Shown piece after piece: positions 1-11,998 of a DNA stretch of 64,000 nt. A program made the position numbers and the translations under genes. The notes beneath the pieces are model-generated. The model had not been told where the DNA came from, ran no database searches, and was given only the letters and a program-made list of their open reading frames with translations. Origin of the DNA: Lucifuga dentata (Eukaryota > Chordata > Actinopteri > Ophidiiformes > Bythitidae); the NCBI GenBank assembly GCA_014773175.1, contig VXCM01002787.1:124001-188000 (forward strand), read 5' to 3'. Position 1 is the stretch's first letter. Each line of letters opens with the position of its first letter.

Positions 1-292
1 GAATAACAACAGCACAACACAGAACAATTTGCTTTCTTTTAAATCCATTCAAAACGCAGACTGAATTACCACTGTAATGATGTGGGCTCTAATTCAACTG
101 TTACATAATCAGACAGAGCCATTATTTTAATTATAAGCTGGATCCAAGAAGTCACTGTCATTGCCATTAAGCTTTTCCGATGCGGAATTTGGGGAAAACT
201 GACTTCCTGATTTGACTGGATTGATGACTAATTGAATCCAACGCAGGAAACGCAGAGCACGAGCCACAAAGCAGCGTGCGATGGGCACAGAC
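1..292 (-). other. macf1: macf1 intron 5 (partial, left edge)
   Basis: Sequence downstream of the 293-385 exon on the minus strand. It begins with the donor GTCTGTGCC. I see no further exon: the expected next exon, coding for the linker toward the second CH domain, is not present and presumably lies beyond the window. AT-rich, with no recognisable repeat. Confidence 0.7.
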
Positions 293-385
293 CTGGAAAT
301 GGAGGATGATGGTCCAGATGAGACCCAACGTCAACTTGGGGTTCCCGTCAGTTATATCGTCATTCCTGATGTTCACAAGTTTGAC
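293..385 (-). CDS. macf1: macf1 exon: end of first CH domain (partial gene)
   Basis: A 93-base, phase 0-0 exon of 31 codons that starts [18 protein letters not shown] and ends IWTIILHFQ. It is preceded by acceptor CTTTAG and followed by donor GTCTGT. These residues form the last helices of the first calponin-homology domain of spectraplakins, part of the tandem-CH unit that binds F-actin. The I-T-D-G-N-P wording matches MACF1 and dystonin, whereas plectin usually has I-A-D-G-N-P. Exon length and phase equal those of the homologous exon in plectin, dystonin and MACF1. The reading frame continues from the 1906-1983 exon. The rest of the protein is outside the window. The apparent methionine start inside this exon in a naive reading is not real. 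Confidence 0.93.
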
Positions 386-1905
386 CTAAAGATGGAAAAA
401 AAACAGAGATTTTGTGATTTGATTTCTAGCAGAGGAAGACTAAAAAAAGTGAGTTTCTGACGCCAGAACAAGAACTGAAATAATCCTGGTAAAATGTTAT
501 GTTACACACCCATTTCAGTTAACTGAAAATACCCAGAAACTAAAAGATTATGTGAAAAGAGACAAAAACAGGAATCACCAACTGCATGATGGAAGGAATT
601 GAGATGATCTGATATGACAAAAAATCAAATATTTTGCCCCAAATGCTGCCTCTGTACGAACAGACGGAACAGAAGAACACCTGTAATCTGTTACTTTACT
701 GTTCAAGATTTAAAAAGTAATTCTGTGACACACAACGGCGTGCACCATGCACTGAGAGCTTGTTAAATCATGTAGTGCCTCTGGTTACGTGCTGCATAAT
801 TAGAGAGACTATGATAAAAGGCCAGTGATGCACCACTACTGCGCCTGGAAGCATGACGATGATGACTGTCTAAGAAAAAGGGGGAACAGAGAAAAACAGA
901 GGAGAGGAAAGAAAGCTGGAGAGGGACAGAGGGGAAGAGATAAAGACGCTGTTAGAGAGCGAGATGAAAGTGAGAGTATATGCGGCTTATTGCTGATACG
1001 TGGATGAAGGAGGACTGTGTATGCAGTTCAGGTAGGAGCCAAAGAAGTGATGGGATACTGCATACGTTGCAGCTCTCTCCAATGCACCAATACGTCTTTT
1101 GGCACAAGAGGCTGCACAGTACAAAGCTTAACAGCACATGCAATTACCTGCTTTAAGCTGATTCCGCCACATTGGCCTATAAACTTTATGCAAAAAGCTT
1201 GCAGTTGTTTTCTGCTTTATTTCAGTTCATTTTAGCAAGTGAGAGTAATGCCATTTGAACTAGAATTGCTCAAAATCTCAAAGGGGAAGTGTCTGCCCCT
1301 TTCAAAGAGAAATTTGGTTGTAGATGGGCACAAAGAGGAAGATACAGACATTCATTACTCATCGTCGAACATTTGGAAAGCCTACCACAACAACACGAGC
1401 CCACACTGCGGCCCGAAATGACACGTGAAACGAGATAAATAACAGCAAACAGCACAGACATGTCCATCATCCTAAAGTCACAAATGACATTAATAGATCT
1501 GAAACCAGAACTGTTTCAATGTTATGAGATGGAAGGTTACCAAAACATAAGTTAAATTACGAGCCTATCTGCATTCATAATTGGGAATGTGATTGTAAAC
1601 AAGCAGAATATAAAATGCAAGTTCAGATTTTCGACATGTGTGTGACAACAACTTCGTAACACTGGTCTCATCTGCTGCCTGATTATGGTAAAGAGAAATG
1701 AAGACATTAGCTGCAGGTGCTAGTTGACCCTTGATTTGATCCAGACACATACATGTGTGATCTAATCTACTGTCAGCATCTATGAGCACCACTGTACTCA
1801 GCACAGCACTCTTTCTGAGAGTGACTTTTTCTTGACTCATATGGGTTGCAGTGTACACGACTTTGTACAGCACAGTGTGTGTCTGAGTGTGTGTGTGAAC
1901 ATTAC
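386..1905 (-). other. macf1: macf1 intron 4
   Basis: Intron between the 1906-1983 and 293-385 exons, bounded by GTAATG (donor side) and CTTTAG (acceptor side). It has a short GT-rich stretch near 1876-1898 and is otherwise unremarkable AT-rich sequence. I see no transposon, RNA gene or extra exon. Confidence 0.75.
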
Positions 1906-1983
1906 CTGTCTCTGTTTGAGGAAGTCCAGGGCGATTTGGACATTCTGTAATCGATGAAATCTCATTCGGCCCTTTTCTCTGGG
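1906..1983 (-). CDS. macf1: macf1 exon: central helix of first CH domain
   Basis: A 78-base, phase 0-0 exon of 26 codons between acceptor TTTCCAG and donor GTAATG. It reads [16 protein letters not shown] then [10 protein letters not shown]. This exon is the best discriminator among spectraplakin paralogues: MACF1 has F-H-R-L-Q and A-L-D-F-L-K-Q-R-Q. Plectin has F-H-K-L-Q with A-L-D-Y-L, and dystonin has A-L-D-Y-L-K-R-R-Q. It was assigned to macf1 on these residues, recalled from the families and not from a search. It contributes to the actin-binding surface of CH1. No internal stop or frameshift is seen. Confidence 0.95.
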
Positions 1984-2870
1984 CTGGAAAGGACAGAAGA
2001 GTGAAAAAAACCATGAGGAGGACTTTAAATTCAGTGGTTTTCAGTGACACAAATGCATGAAGCAGCAGTGTGTGCAAAAACAGCAGATCTCAGTGCAGTG
2101 AGGCCAAAACTCAGCACAGCTGTAGTAACAAGACATATCCTCTGGGTGGCACTGTCTTCAACAGCGGCTGTTAAAGACATGCCAAACTGTGGAACAAACC
2201 AGACTCAAACCATGCTTCAGATTGGTAAACTTTAAATCAAACTATTTTTTTCTTCCTTTCTCTTTTTTAATCATACACTCATATATACACCTATCAATCT
2301 ATTATCCAATGTTAAAAGTCAAAATACACAAACAAAACAAAGACAGAGTTTTAGAGTTAGAGGAAATATACTGTTTCAAAGAAACACGCTTATACTGCAT
2401 ACACACACACACTTGCTGCAAAGAATACGCAATTTAAAGAGAGATGCTGGATTGTTTTTTTGGCATAAGGTGGTATTAATGACTCACTGGATGCATAGAC
2501 ATTAGCCAAAGTTTAGACAGCAATGAACCATCTCTGACTTCAGAGATGTCTGACCAGCTAATAAAGTATCAGAAATACACTAAAGGTGGCTGGTTAAAAT
2601 CTTTTTAAGTAGTAAATTTGATTTAAAATGTTTTTGCTAACTGACCTCATAGCTACAGTTCAATTCTGGCTGACAAACTGCTGCCTTGCTGGGACATTCC
2701 CATACACATTATCATAACTTTAGCCAGCATCCATGCATCGGTATTACCAACAGCAACTCATTCCAAAAATCCCCCAAATTTAAGTGCTAGATGCTTTAGT
2801 GTGCGTTCACACAATGCTGTGAAGATTAGCCATCATATAACCAAGATTGCAACCGGACCAGACCGGACCA

Positions 2871-2908
2871 GAGAGGAGAGGAGAGGAGAGGAGAGGAGAG
2901 GAGAGGAG
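2871..2908. repeat. (GAGAG)n minisatellite
   Basis: About seven tandem copies of a five-base purine unit, directly after two copies of ACCGGACCAG-like sequence. Confidence 0.9.
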
Positions 2909-3801
2909 CAAAGACAGAAATGATGAGCTATAATACTAAAGGAATAAATATAACTATGAAAAAAATCAACAAGATATTCAGTACTGTACATTAATAGCAC
3001 CACACACTACTGAATGTGAGCTTTAATAGGTTTATGTTTGGTAAATTGATGCTCGGTGTTCACTTTCCTTTTTTTCCAGCAGCTTGATTCTCAGCTATAT
3101 TGTTTATGACTGCGTAACGTGTCAGCAGTAATTAAACACGGTAAATTCCCAGTGCTGCTGATGTTTTTGGCTAATAAATCTGCTTTTCAAATAATTCATA
3201 TGAGGAAAGACAATTTCTTCAAAAATCTTTCAAACTTGATATATGGGCTACACGACAATATTGTGTGCAGTACATGCACAATGGCACTAAAGCAATGTTG
3301 GGTGAAAACTTCACATCTACAAAATGCTAACTTCACAGAATTTTTTTTTTTTTTTTTTTTTAAAGCCTTGTTTGTAAAGGTTGATTAGGATTTATTTCTG
3401 ACTTTGGTTTAAAAAGAATTTTCATACAACAAAAAAAAACATAATCCTTTAATTGGGTGTAAAACAAGGAAGCCACCAAAACTGATGCTATGACGTTGTC
3501 ACCCAACAGGAATGACACGTGTGTGTCATACAGCAACACAGCGTTATCTGCTGTATGGTGTCATGTACAGTCTCGCTGCCGTCAGTGGCACAGCACGCTC
3601 ATGCAGGCTAAAGGCTCCACCTATGGGATGGAGGGAGGAATTAAAAGGTTAGAGGTCAGATGTGAAAGAGTGATCGGTGGAGGGGGGGGTGACTCAAACA
3701 TACTCCCTGAGCTCCTTCCTCCTCCTCATCCTCTCCTCCGAGTAAGATGAGAGGGGGGGCCCGCGAGGCGTATGCCCTTTTCAAAGGAGGGCCGCTCTTC
3801 T

Positions 3802-3815
3802 GTTGCTACGGTAAC
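3802..3815. promoter_or_regulatory. RFX X-box-like palindrome
   Basis: GTTGCTACGGTAAC fits the RFX-family X-box GTTRCC-NN-GGYAAC with one mismatch. It lies inside macf1 intron 3, 0.6 kb from the coding exon at 4405. Function is inferred from the motif only. Confidence 0.35.
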
Positions 3816-4404
3816 AGAAGGAAGGAAATGGGGGGTAGAAAGAGATAGAGAACAGGAAGCGTAGAAGGGGGGATACAGGATGAGAATTGGAGGAGAAGGA
3901 ACACAGAATGAGGGAGGGTAGAGCCAAATAAAAAGAATAAAAGTACAGCAAATTGCAAAACCAATATTTTTGATGATGTTAAGAGGAGCAAGAGCGACTC
4001 CTTTTTCCTCGAACATTTAATGCTGCTGTCTTGTCATCTCACTAACTCGTGAGCAAAATAAGGATTCATAGAGGCGACAATGTCAGGAAGGAGCTGTGTG
4101 TCCTCTGTGTGTGTCTGTGTGTGTTGAAAGGCCGATCACAGTCAGAAGTCTGTTTCTGCCTGTCTGCCAATGAACCTGTCTGCGTCACACTCTGGCCTGT
4201 CTGACTATTACATCATCATGCTGTGGTTGCAGCAGCATTGTCAGGCTGCTGTGGCTCAAACTACTGCATTACCTGTTACTATTAATAGTTTTGATCTCAG
4301 AGCTTTCGATTATTCGACTTTGGCATCAACTGTGTGTCAACCTTGAATGTATGAGTGCACGATACATGTATAATTTTTGTGTGTGTTTCTGGTAAAATCA
4401 TTAC

Positions 4405-4494
4405 CAGTGTGACTCCGGAAAGGACCTCCAGCAGGGAAATTAAGTTGTGTCCATCCCTCAGATCCTCGTACAGGTCTGTGATGTGCTTCCTCAC
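4405..4494 (-). CDS. macf1: macf1 exon: first CH domain, helix 1-2 region
   Basis: A 90-base, phase 0-0 exon of 30 codons preceded by TCTGTTAG and followed by GTAATG. It reads [18 protein letters not shown] then [22 protein letters not shown] is the hallmark of the spectraplakin/plectin CH1 domain. It lies within the first actin-binding site. V-R-K-H-I agrees with MACF1 and dystonin; mammalian plectin has A-Q-R-H-I here. Joined to the next exon it gives the S-G-V-T-L/P-R-E-K-G junction seen in the family. A methionine codon seen just upstream in the ORF is intronic; the true exon begins at GTG (Val). Confidence 0.95.
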
Positions 4495-4653
4495 CTAACA
4501 GAAGAGGAAGCATGGAAGGGAAGGGGAAGGGAAAGAGTAGAAAAGAGAGAGAAACAGAGAGAAAGTTAATTACACACTCAAATCATCCATTGACTCAACA
4601 CTGCTGACATCTGCCGGGCCGCCAGCCTCGCAGCTGACAGGGTGGTGTGAACT

Positions 4654-4667
4654 GTTGCCTGGGCAAC
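4654..4667. promoter_or_regulatory. perfect RFX X-box palindrome
   Basis: GTTGCCTGGGCAAC is a perfect inverted repeat matching the X-box consensus GTTRCC-NN-GGYAAC. It lies 160 bases upstream of the 4405-4494 exon, in intron 2, within a G+C-richer block (about 4600-4900) that may be conserved non-coding DNA. Confidence 0.45.
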
Positions 4668-5095
4668 ACAGACAAAGCACCAGCTGTGGCCTCTGTCTCT
4701 GTTGTTGCCATGACATCGTCTCATCAGTGTGAGGGGTGTTGGGGATTGTGACTCAGCGGCTAGGCAGAGCCGTGTCATCGCCATCAAGTGTTCATTTAGC
4801 TTGAAGTAGGACACTCAGGGCGACGGACAGACTGGCAGAGGCTGCTTCAGGCCGAGCGCGCTCAGAGGCAGGAATAATGGACCAGCCAAGCCGTGACGAG
4901 TAAGTGACGCTTTGAAAGAACTGAACCATCAGAGGGTAAAAAAGGTCAAAAGACATAGAAAAGTGTTCCTCAACATTGTTTTACTGTACTATGCAAATGA
5001 AGGTTGTGGGTATTATACTGTATATTATATTGTATATTTGTATACTTCTATGCGTGCTAGTTGTTGTTATGTCAGTCTCGTCTATGTGCTTTTAT

Positions 5096-5120
5096 GTATA
5101 TATATATATATATATATATA
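5096..5120. repeat. (TA)n microsatellite
   Basis: Twelve TA units; it creates spurious YIYIYI reading frames. Confidence 0.95.
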
Positions 5121-7690
5121 AAGATGTGCATTTTGAGACTAGTAAATATCATTTGTTACTTTATTCTGTTCCGTACAGATATGTATCTCTTTAACAAATT
5201 CCAATTTTTTTTTAAAAAAGATTCTGTTTTTCTGTTTTGCATGCTGTCTTTATAACATATCTCAATTTCATGTTTTGTCTCTACCAAATGCCATTATATT
5301 TCATTTTTTAGGGAGTCTTTTAGACATCTGGCCAAAGACAGGGATGACCATTAACCTTTTATGCTGACTGATTCATTTGCTTTTTTTTTGTTGTTGATCA
5401 ATGAGCACTGTCTCTGATAAATAAACAAATAACTAAATAAAACAACATGAAAGTGCTGTCATTTTATATAAGATGACGAGACTGGTTATTGTCTGCATAT
5501 TGCACACCCACATAGACAACCAGTAATGCGTGTATGCCTGCAGATCCTGCTGCTTCACTTTCAGCTTCCACTGAGCTTTGCTGCAGTCCTGCCTCAGCAC
5601 AATAAAACACACTACCAACTCCTACCAGAAGAGGGCAACATAGTCACAAAATGAAACAGAAAAAAAAGTTTTCAAATTAAAAATAATTCAAATTTTAAAA
5701 ATAAAAGTATAATAACAACATGGAGTTAACATCAAGTTAATTTGCCTGCAGTAATCCATTTTCTAACTATTTCACCTGTTTTTCCTCTGCCTCGCTGGTC
5801 TGTGTCACACTAAGTCTGCTCACTCTTACCTCTATGGAAGGATGATAGCTATTTTAAAAAGGATGGAACAAGTGTTAATTAGATGACAGGAAGAAATGGT
5901 GTGTCTATCACTGACTGGAAATGAGACGCTCTTTGTGTCTAATTGTGTGTGTCAGTGTGCGACATTCCTGACAAATTATTTTAAACAAATGGAAAGACAC
6001 CATCCTTGTTTTGTGTGATACTACCTGCTATTTAATGTGCATATTAAAAACATCTGCAGTATGACAGAAGTTAATTTCTGGGACTGAGTTTAAAAATTCA
6101 AAGAATCAGTTGTATCTGTAGCTTGTTGTTCTGTGAGGATTTTTGTCTTTCCTGTACACGTGTTCTTGTGGACATGTATGTGCGACTCCTGTGATTCTCC
6201 AAACAGATTCAGCTGTGTCTGATCTGCGGTGATGGCAGCTGACAGCGTTTGACAATAAAGTGGCCATATTCAGCAAATGTTGAAGACCACAGGCAGCTCC
6301 TGGGTAACAGAGCTTTTCTGCTCGCACGTCTGAATCAAACACTTTTTACATCTTGTAAAACCTTACAGTAGCACGTGTTATCTCAGCCCGTATCCTCTTA
6401 TTTTACTTAAGTGGGGTTTGACAGTTAAAATGCTACAAAAACAGGTATATTTAGCATATGTTTCTCTGACTGATAAGTTAGCTAACAGAATGTGAACTGG
6501 CTGATCTGGTAAACCTCACATCTTCTAATCCAAGCAGCTCAAATTAAATGCTACTCCGCCTCAGCGTCTGTTAAAGTGATGCTTAATGATTTTGTAGTAG
6601 CTATAAAAACACACAAGACCAAGGTAAATCAGAAGAGAAGCTGCAAATGATGTACTGTCACAAGTGGATTGAAGGGCTAATTAGCTAAAATTCAGTCTAT
6701 ACAATTGAACTGGGTAAAACTGTAACTGTTAGCTAACGGTCTTCTTACCACACTATGTACTTGTTAACCAAACAGTGTTTATCCTGATTTATTATGAGCA
6801 TTTCTAGATTTTGCTGGCTAATATGACTTTTCTTGCACTTAATAAAGACAGAAACACTAAAGAAAGACAAATTGGTTAAACATCTTTTTAGCTCACTGAA
6901 CTGAGTTTCTTTAGCTGTATGACTAAAGCATTTCCCCTGCCTCCCGACATCTTAATCCTTTGCTACCGGATTTGTCTCGTCCTCACTGTGTCAACATGCT
7001 GCAGGGTCAAAGAGTGTCACTGCATGCCAGCACGTGAATTCAAACTGTGGTTAACTTGGAGGACAGTGTTTATATTGGCATATTTGCACTGTGCACACAC
7101 ATACCTGTTTCAGTACAACACTTTCCACACCTGAGTAGCCAAAAACACACCAGCAACAAGACATACAAAGACAAAGCAAACAGGAAGCAAGGAGTGATGC
7201 TAACACTGAGTCTTTCAGCCTCATTGTCTTTCTTTTTTTTCTCTTTATGCCTTTTATGTATTTTCTCCTTCTGTGTTTGAGTCAGTCTGTCTTTCTTTAT
7301 CTCTTCCTACTTCTTTAGCTCCAGCTCTCTTTTTTCCATCTGCATTAGTTTCTCTCTGCTGATAGGGTGGAACGCTGAAGAAACAACACACCTGGTTAAG
7401 AGTCAATAGATGACATACAGCATTCAGCTATTCACCTGTCTGTTTTAGAGCACTCCGTGTGAGATCATATTATCCTTCCAGTGAAATGTTGCCTTTCTAT
7501 TTCATTCAACAGCAGCAGATGATGAAGATTTGAGTATTTTCTCCTCTCCACTATACTACCTTTTCACATATCTTCCTCTCCAACTTCTTCTACCCAGCTC
7601 TCTCTTTTCCATCCCGGCCTCTGTCTCTTTCTGTCACCTTCCACTCGTCCTCTAAGTATCTCAGTTTATCATAAAAGGTCAACACCCTTT

Positions 7691-8275
7691 TTAAAGGACC
7701 ATACCACCCATTTTGCATGTTTGAGCCTAATATATTAAATTTTCATATATGTTACGTTACTGAAAACCATTTTCCAAAGGATAAAAACATATTTCAGCTT
7801 TCCTGATATTTTGCAAAATATCTTAATTTTTCAAAATCAAATATTCAAGTGATACACCCACCTTAAAAATCGATGTTTCACCTGCTAATAGTTACGCAGC
7901 CTTATGAACTCATGGCCATTTAAATTTTTCAATAAACGCAGGTCTTCTTTGGGACTATATTCCCCGGTGGAGACATACATTCACTCTGCATTTTTTATTG
8001 CCTTAAATGCTAAAATTACAAAACTTCTAAAAACACCTGAATACATGTGTTGTTCGTGTGTATGGATTACCTATCCCAAGAACATTTCAAGCATCAACAA
8101 GTTGATTTTAATAACGTACCAGAATGAACTGAAACCAATGGCGGTCTGGAAGGTAGGGAAAAAAAATGTAATTCACCATTCCAGTAGTATGCTTTGGAAA
8201 ATGATTGTCAGTAATGTGTATGAAAATTTAATATATTAGGCTCAAACATACAAAATGGGTGGTATGGTCCTTTAA
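7691..8275 (+). mobile_element. TTAA-family MITE, subfamily A, copy 1 (complete)
   Basis: Reference copy for the family described here. It begins TTAAAGGACCATACCACCCA and ends with the inverted sequence, TTAA included at both ends. The terminal inverted repeats are about 90 bp. They run through the words TTTGAGCCTAATATATT and CATTTCCCAAAG. The ~400 bp core has no credible ORF (longest frame 111 codons, no transposase motif), so the element is non-autonomous. TTAA ends suggest mobilisation by a piggyBac- or Kolobok-type transposase, which is inference. Orientation is called plus when the core reads CAGGTCTTCTTTGGGAC-like. Confidence 0.88.
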
Positions 8276-9561
8276 AAAATATAACTCACAACTCCATGAC
8301 CACTGGAGGAAAATGTAATGGCCAGTAAAATGCTTATGGGTGTGCACATGTGAGTGTACTAAGTAAAAAGGAGGAAGACCAAGCATAAAAAAACAGTTAT
8401 CCATGATGCACAAGACCATCTGGTGCCTTTTCACTTGATTTTTCTCTTTTTCATTATTTGTCATTTCTTTTTTTTAAGCGGAGCGTTGATGTTTATGTCT
8501 GTGGAAGAGAATTGAAGGTGCTTCTCATCACCTTCCCATTTTTACTGCAGGTGATTTCATTCAAGAACATCGAGATTCACTTTCTATTCATATCTACAGT
8601 ATATTCTCCATCATCATCAGCAACAGGAAGAGCAGTAAAACAGGGACTTCCCATTACACACAAATGAGAGTTGTGTTTCGAACAGTGCAAAACATATCTC
8701 CTCTCCTTCTGTCGCTCTCTCTTTCCATCTCTGACCTACATTTACAATCAGTAGCTGGGTTTTGCCAGTGGCAGCTGCTATAGAGTTACATTCACAGGCT
8801 GAGCAACTATGCTAACAGTTGCTCCTCCTGAGTTATGGGGTCACAGTGACACTTCATTCCTGGGTCATGTGACAGAAATACCCTGCATTCTCCTCAATGG
8901 CTGAGTGTGTGTGGCACAGAGAACACATACTGTATGTATGTGCCACAAAGAGTATGTGTGAGTGTGCAGATGTGCAAGCATGTGTGAACGAAGCATACGC
9001 ATTTGTCTAGAGGTCAAGAGCAACATTCAGCGTCTTCCATTCAGTTTCATTATCTAAAGGAAAAAAGTTCCACGTCCTGCACTCTTCGCAAGTGTTGGAG
9101 TTGGCGTGTGGAAAGTGAAACGGTGTTTTGACAGTGATATGAAGTGCCGTCTGGCAGTATTGTTCATTGTAGTTGGCTTGTGCTGTGAGAGAATTCACCA
9201 TGGATGTTATGTAAATGCATTTTCCAACAGCCAGCCATCAAGGCTCTACTCAGCTCTTCCTTTGATTTTTTTAATGCTTCTAAATGTAACAATTAATTTT
9301 CTGGCCAGACAGCAAAGACGATGCTTATCAATTTTTCAATACACTCATTCAAGTCAACATTTCTGAATTCACCTAACTTGTTAAATATTCATTTAGTAGT
9401 TGCGTTCACTTTACTCATCACTTTGTTTTTCCTGCCAAACGTGAAGGCAGCGTCAGCACAGCCACACAGAGTGGAGCGGCGTGACATTACATGAATTATT
9501 GGATCGTAAATTACTGGATCATCACACACAGGTCATGATCAGTCAAACCGTTCTATTAAGT

Positions 9562-9610
9562 AGGGCTGTACCATATCATATTGTTCACGATAATACCAGC
9601 ATAATCTGAA
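9562..9610 (+). repeat. ancient interspersed repeat fragment
   Basis: AGGGCTGTACCATATCATAT followed by GTTCACGATAATACC resembles the degenerate AGGGCTGCACGATAT repeats common in fish introns. Assigned by resemblance from memory; only a fragment. Confidence 0.35.
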
Positions 9611-9918
9611 GAAGAATTGAAAAACCTGAAGAATTAGTTCCTACAACTCCAAATTTCCAACTGTCAACCAGGAAAAGTCTCAACATCCTCTCAAGTCGGA
9701 ATTCTGATTGCTACAAAAGTCATAGCATAGCTGTCTCGATCACACTGAGCAACGTTTTGATCTATGGTTTTTGTGTGTGTATGTGTGTGTATATACAGTA
9801 TATATACTGCAATAGCAAGCACACATATAATGATGTAACAAATCTCAAAAGCAAAAACTCAACAGCCCTGAAAAGCATTTCCTCAATTCCAAAATGATGA
9901 CATTGCAAAACGCTTTAC

Positions 9919-9980
9919 CTTGATGAGATGCTTGTTGACCCATTTAGTAAAGGTTTTCTTCTGCACTCTGTCCCGCTCAT
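9919..9980 (-). CDS. macf1: macf1 first common exon (splits the Asp codon of DERDRVQ)
   Basis: A 62-base exon between acceptor CTCTCCAG and donor GTAAAGCG. It supplies the last two bases of an Asp codon, then 20 codons: [20 protein letters not shown]. This is the invariant exon 2 of plectin, dystonin and MACF1, onto which all their alternative first exons splice. Length (62) and entry phase (one base carried in) match the family exactly. It is the start of the CH1 domain. The final H-L-I-K is as in plectin, where mammalian MACF1 has H-L-M-K; the downstream exons nevertheless favour macf1. Any true first exon must end in a single extra G, which is used below to judge candidates. Confidence 0.96.
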
Positions 9981-10874
9981 CTGGAGAGAGAAAAAGAAAA
10001 AAGGAAGGGGAGAGAGAGAGAGACAGACAAGGAAACACAGGTTAATTACATAATCCAGCACAGTCAATGCAACCAGCATAAGTGTTCCATTCTATTAGTT
10101 AGATTATGTCATTATTCTGTGACACGCACACACAAAACACACATGCACAACCACACACACACACAACACAGAGGAGTAGAGCAGTAAACAAAATGATGAT
10201 GTTTTTTCTGTTCCTGGAGGGTTAGGGAGTCGTGATTCATTCATAAAAACTAAAACAAATGTTTTATGTAAACTACAGTACTACATTACTGACAGATTTG
10301 TGGATTTGCATTGATTCAAATGGGTTTCTGCAGAAAAAAAATGCTCTCTCTGTATCTGTCTCTACACACACACACACACACACACACCTCAATGATGACT
10401 CAGTCTTCTCTGAGAGGAGAAAGATACTGTATACTCCAGAAATGTTTTCCTCGGTTCATTCAGTTGTGATGTAAAGCATGTAAGAGCTGATGAAACATTC
10501 AGCACACAACAACTTAAGGCCCTGTACTATGGACCTTTCTATGTCCTTAATAAAATCTATCTATCTATCTATCAAGACCTTGTACTTTGACTTACCTATC
10601 AATCAAGGCTCTGTGCTCGAGATAACCTCTATATCTATGAAACATGGCCTCTTGTAAAGCCCCGAAAAAGCTCAGCAGTCTTGTTTACATCTACATTATC
10701 TTCAATATTTTATTTGGGTGTATCATCCTGGATAGACCAAGATCGTACCAATGAGGTTCATGAGGCTTTTTCTTTCTTTCTTTATTCTAAACCATCACTT
10801 TTACACGGTAACACTAAGAAGATGTAGTCTTTAAGTTTTTCTTACCCCTTGTTATTTGGTCAGGAGAACAGCTG

Positions 10875-10917
<43 letters not shown>
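10875..10917. repeat. (TC)n microsatellite
   Basis: About 21 TC units on the plus strand, giving a GA run on the macf1 sense strand. Confidence 0.95.
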
Positions 10918-10921
<4 letters not shown>

Positions 10922-11984
10922 ACTGTAAGAGACCTTGATTCTACTGTCTAACCCTCAGTTTATTTTTTTACTATCTATAACTGAAGTTCTAGCTGCTGTC
11001 AGGAAAAGCTCCAGACCTGCACAGGCCAGCGGAGTGAGGCAGCCAGGCCAGGAATAGAGCCTGATGCTGGGACATGACTGTGTTATCAGTCTCCTCCTCC
11101 TCCAAAGCCACATGGAGTCTGTCTTCCTCTCCAGCCCAACTCTCTCTCTCCTCATATCAGTCTGTCTGGGAGAACGCACAGACCCCCCACTATTTCCTTT
11201 CCTGCCTTTCTCTTAACCATCTGACTTCTTGCCAAACTGAAAAAAGTGAGAACATCCTTTTTGAGTGACGTAATAAGTGGGTAATATAAGTAATACACAA
11301 TGCAAGAATCAGTAAATAAGCTTTATGCATGCATATGACAAAACAAAAAATACAAATGCAGCTTTATAGGATAAAATCTAAATTAAAAGTAAAACGGATT
11401 CTGATTCTGCTTTGTCCCTGGTTTCCAGCATTAAAAATTGAGATAAAACAAAACTGTATAGTTTTAGTTGTTCATCATAGCTTTCTCTGCAATTAGCAAT
11501 AATTAAAAGATATTTTAGAGTTAATCCTACTATTTACAAATTCAAGAAGTTGATGGGCACAAGAAAGTTTTCTTTAATCAGGTTAAGTTTATGAAAAAAA
11601 TACTGTGCAGTTTTTGATTCCTGATAATTGATTTTCATGTTTGTGCAAAGGTTTTGGTTTCTTTGTTTTGTGTGTATGCTGGTTGTTGCTTGTTTGTGTT
11701 TTCTCGTTCCTTATACCCTTATATACGTATAATTATATATATTTATCAAATTAAAAGAATTAAAGTTGCAGAGCATAACATAGCCAATATTAAATAATCT
11801 TTAATAACTGAGCTATTCACTGTAGCTGAAATAACGTTGATGTCATTTGAAACTGCATCATATCATCAACATTAGCACACAAACCAAAAGCTGATTTTCC
11901 CTCTGATAAATCTGATAGAGTCATTTCCAGCCAATCAGAAACAGCCTGCTGCAGGTACTTCCCCATCCTGTGTGTTGTTTAAAG

Positions 11985-11998
11985 GTTGCCACGGTAAC
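11985..11998. promoter_or_regulatory. perfect RFX X-box consensus site
   Basis: GTTGCCACGGTAAC matches GTTRCC-NN-GGYAAC at every fixed position. The surrounding 11930-12060 is less AT-rich than its neighbours and free of recognisable repeats, as expected of a conserved non-coding element. It lies 2 kb upstream of the common exon. Confidence 0.45.

Larger units (their letters stand above)
1984..4404 (-). other. macf1: macf1 intron 3
   Basis: Intron between the 4405-4494 and 1906-1983 exons (donor GTAATGATT, acceptor TTTCCAG). It holds a pentanucleotide GAGAG repeat (2871-2908), a 21-base T run (3341-3361), GA/CT-rich sequence at 3640-3920 and one RFX X-box-like palindrome (3802). No transposon copy of the TTAA family is present. 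Confidence 0.75.
4495..9918 (-). other. macf1: macf1 intron 2
   Basis: Intron between the common exons at 9919-9980 and 4405-4494 (donor GTAAAGCG, acceptor CTGTTAG). Contents: a perfect X-box palindrome (4654), a TA dinucleotide run (5096-5120), one full TTAA-family transposon copy (7691-8275), CT-rich stretches at 7205-7330 and 7540-7640, and a short ancient repeat (9562-9610). No alternative exon between the two coding exons is evident. Confidence 0.7.

Noticed and set aside
10596..10645. Minus-strand ATG with a strong GTAAGT donor
   Set aside because: Leaves two bases over (phase 2), so it cannot join the common macf1 exon in frame.
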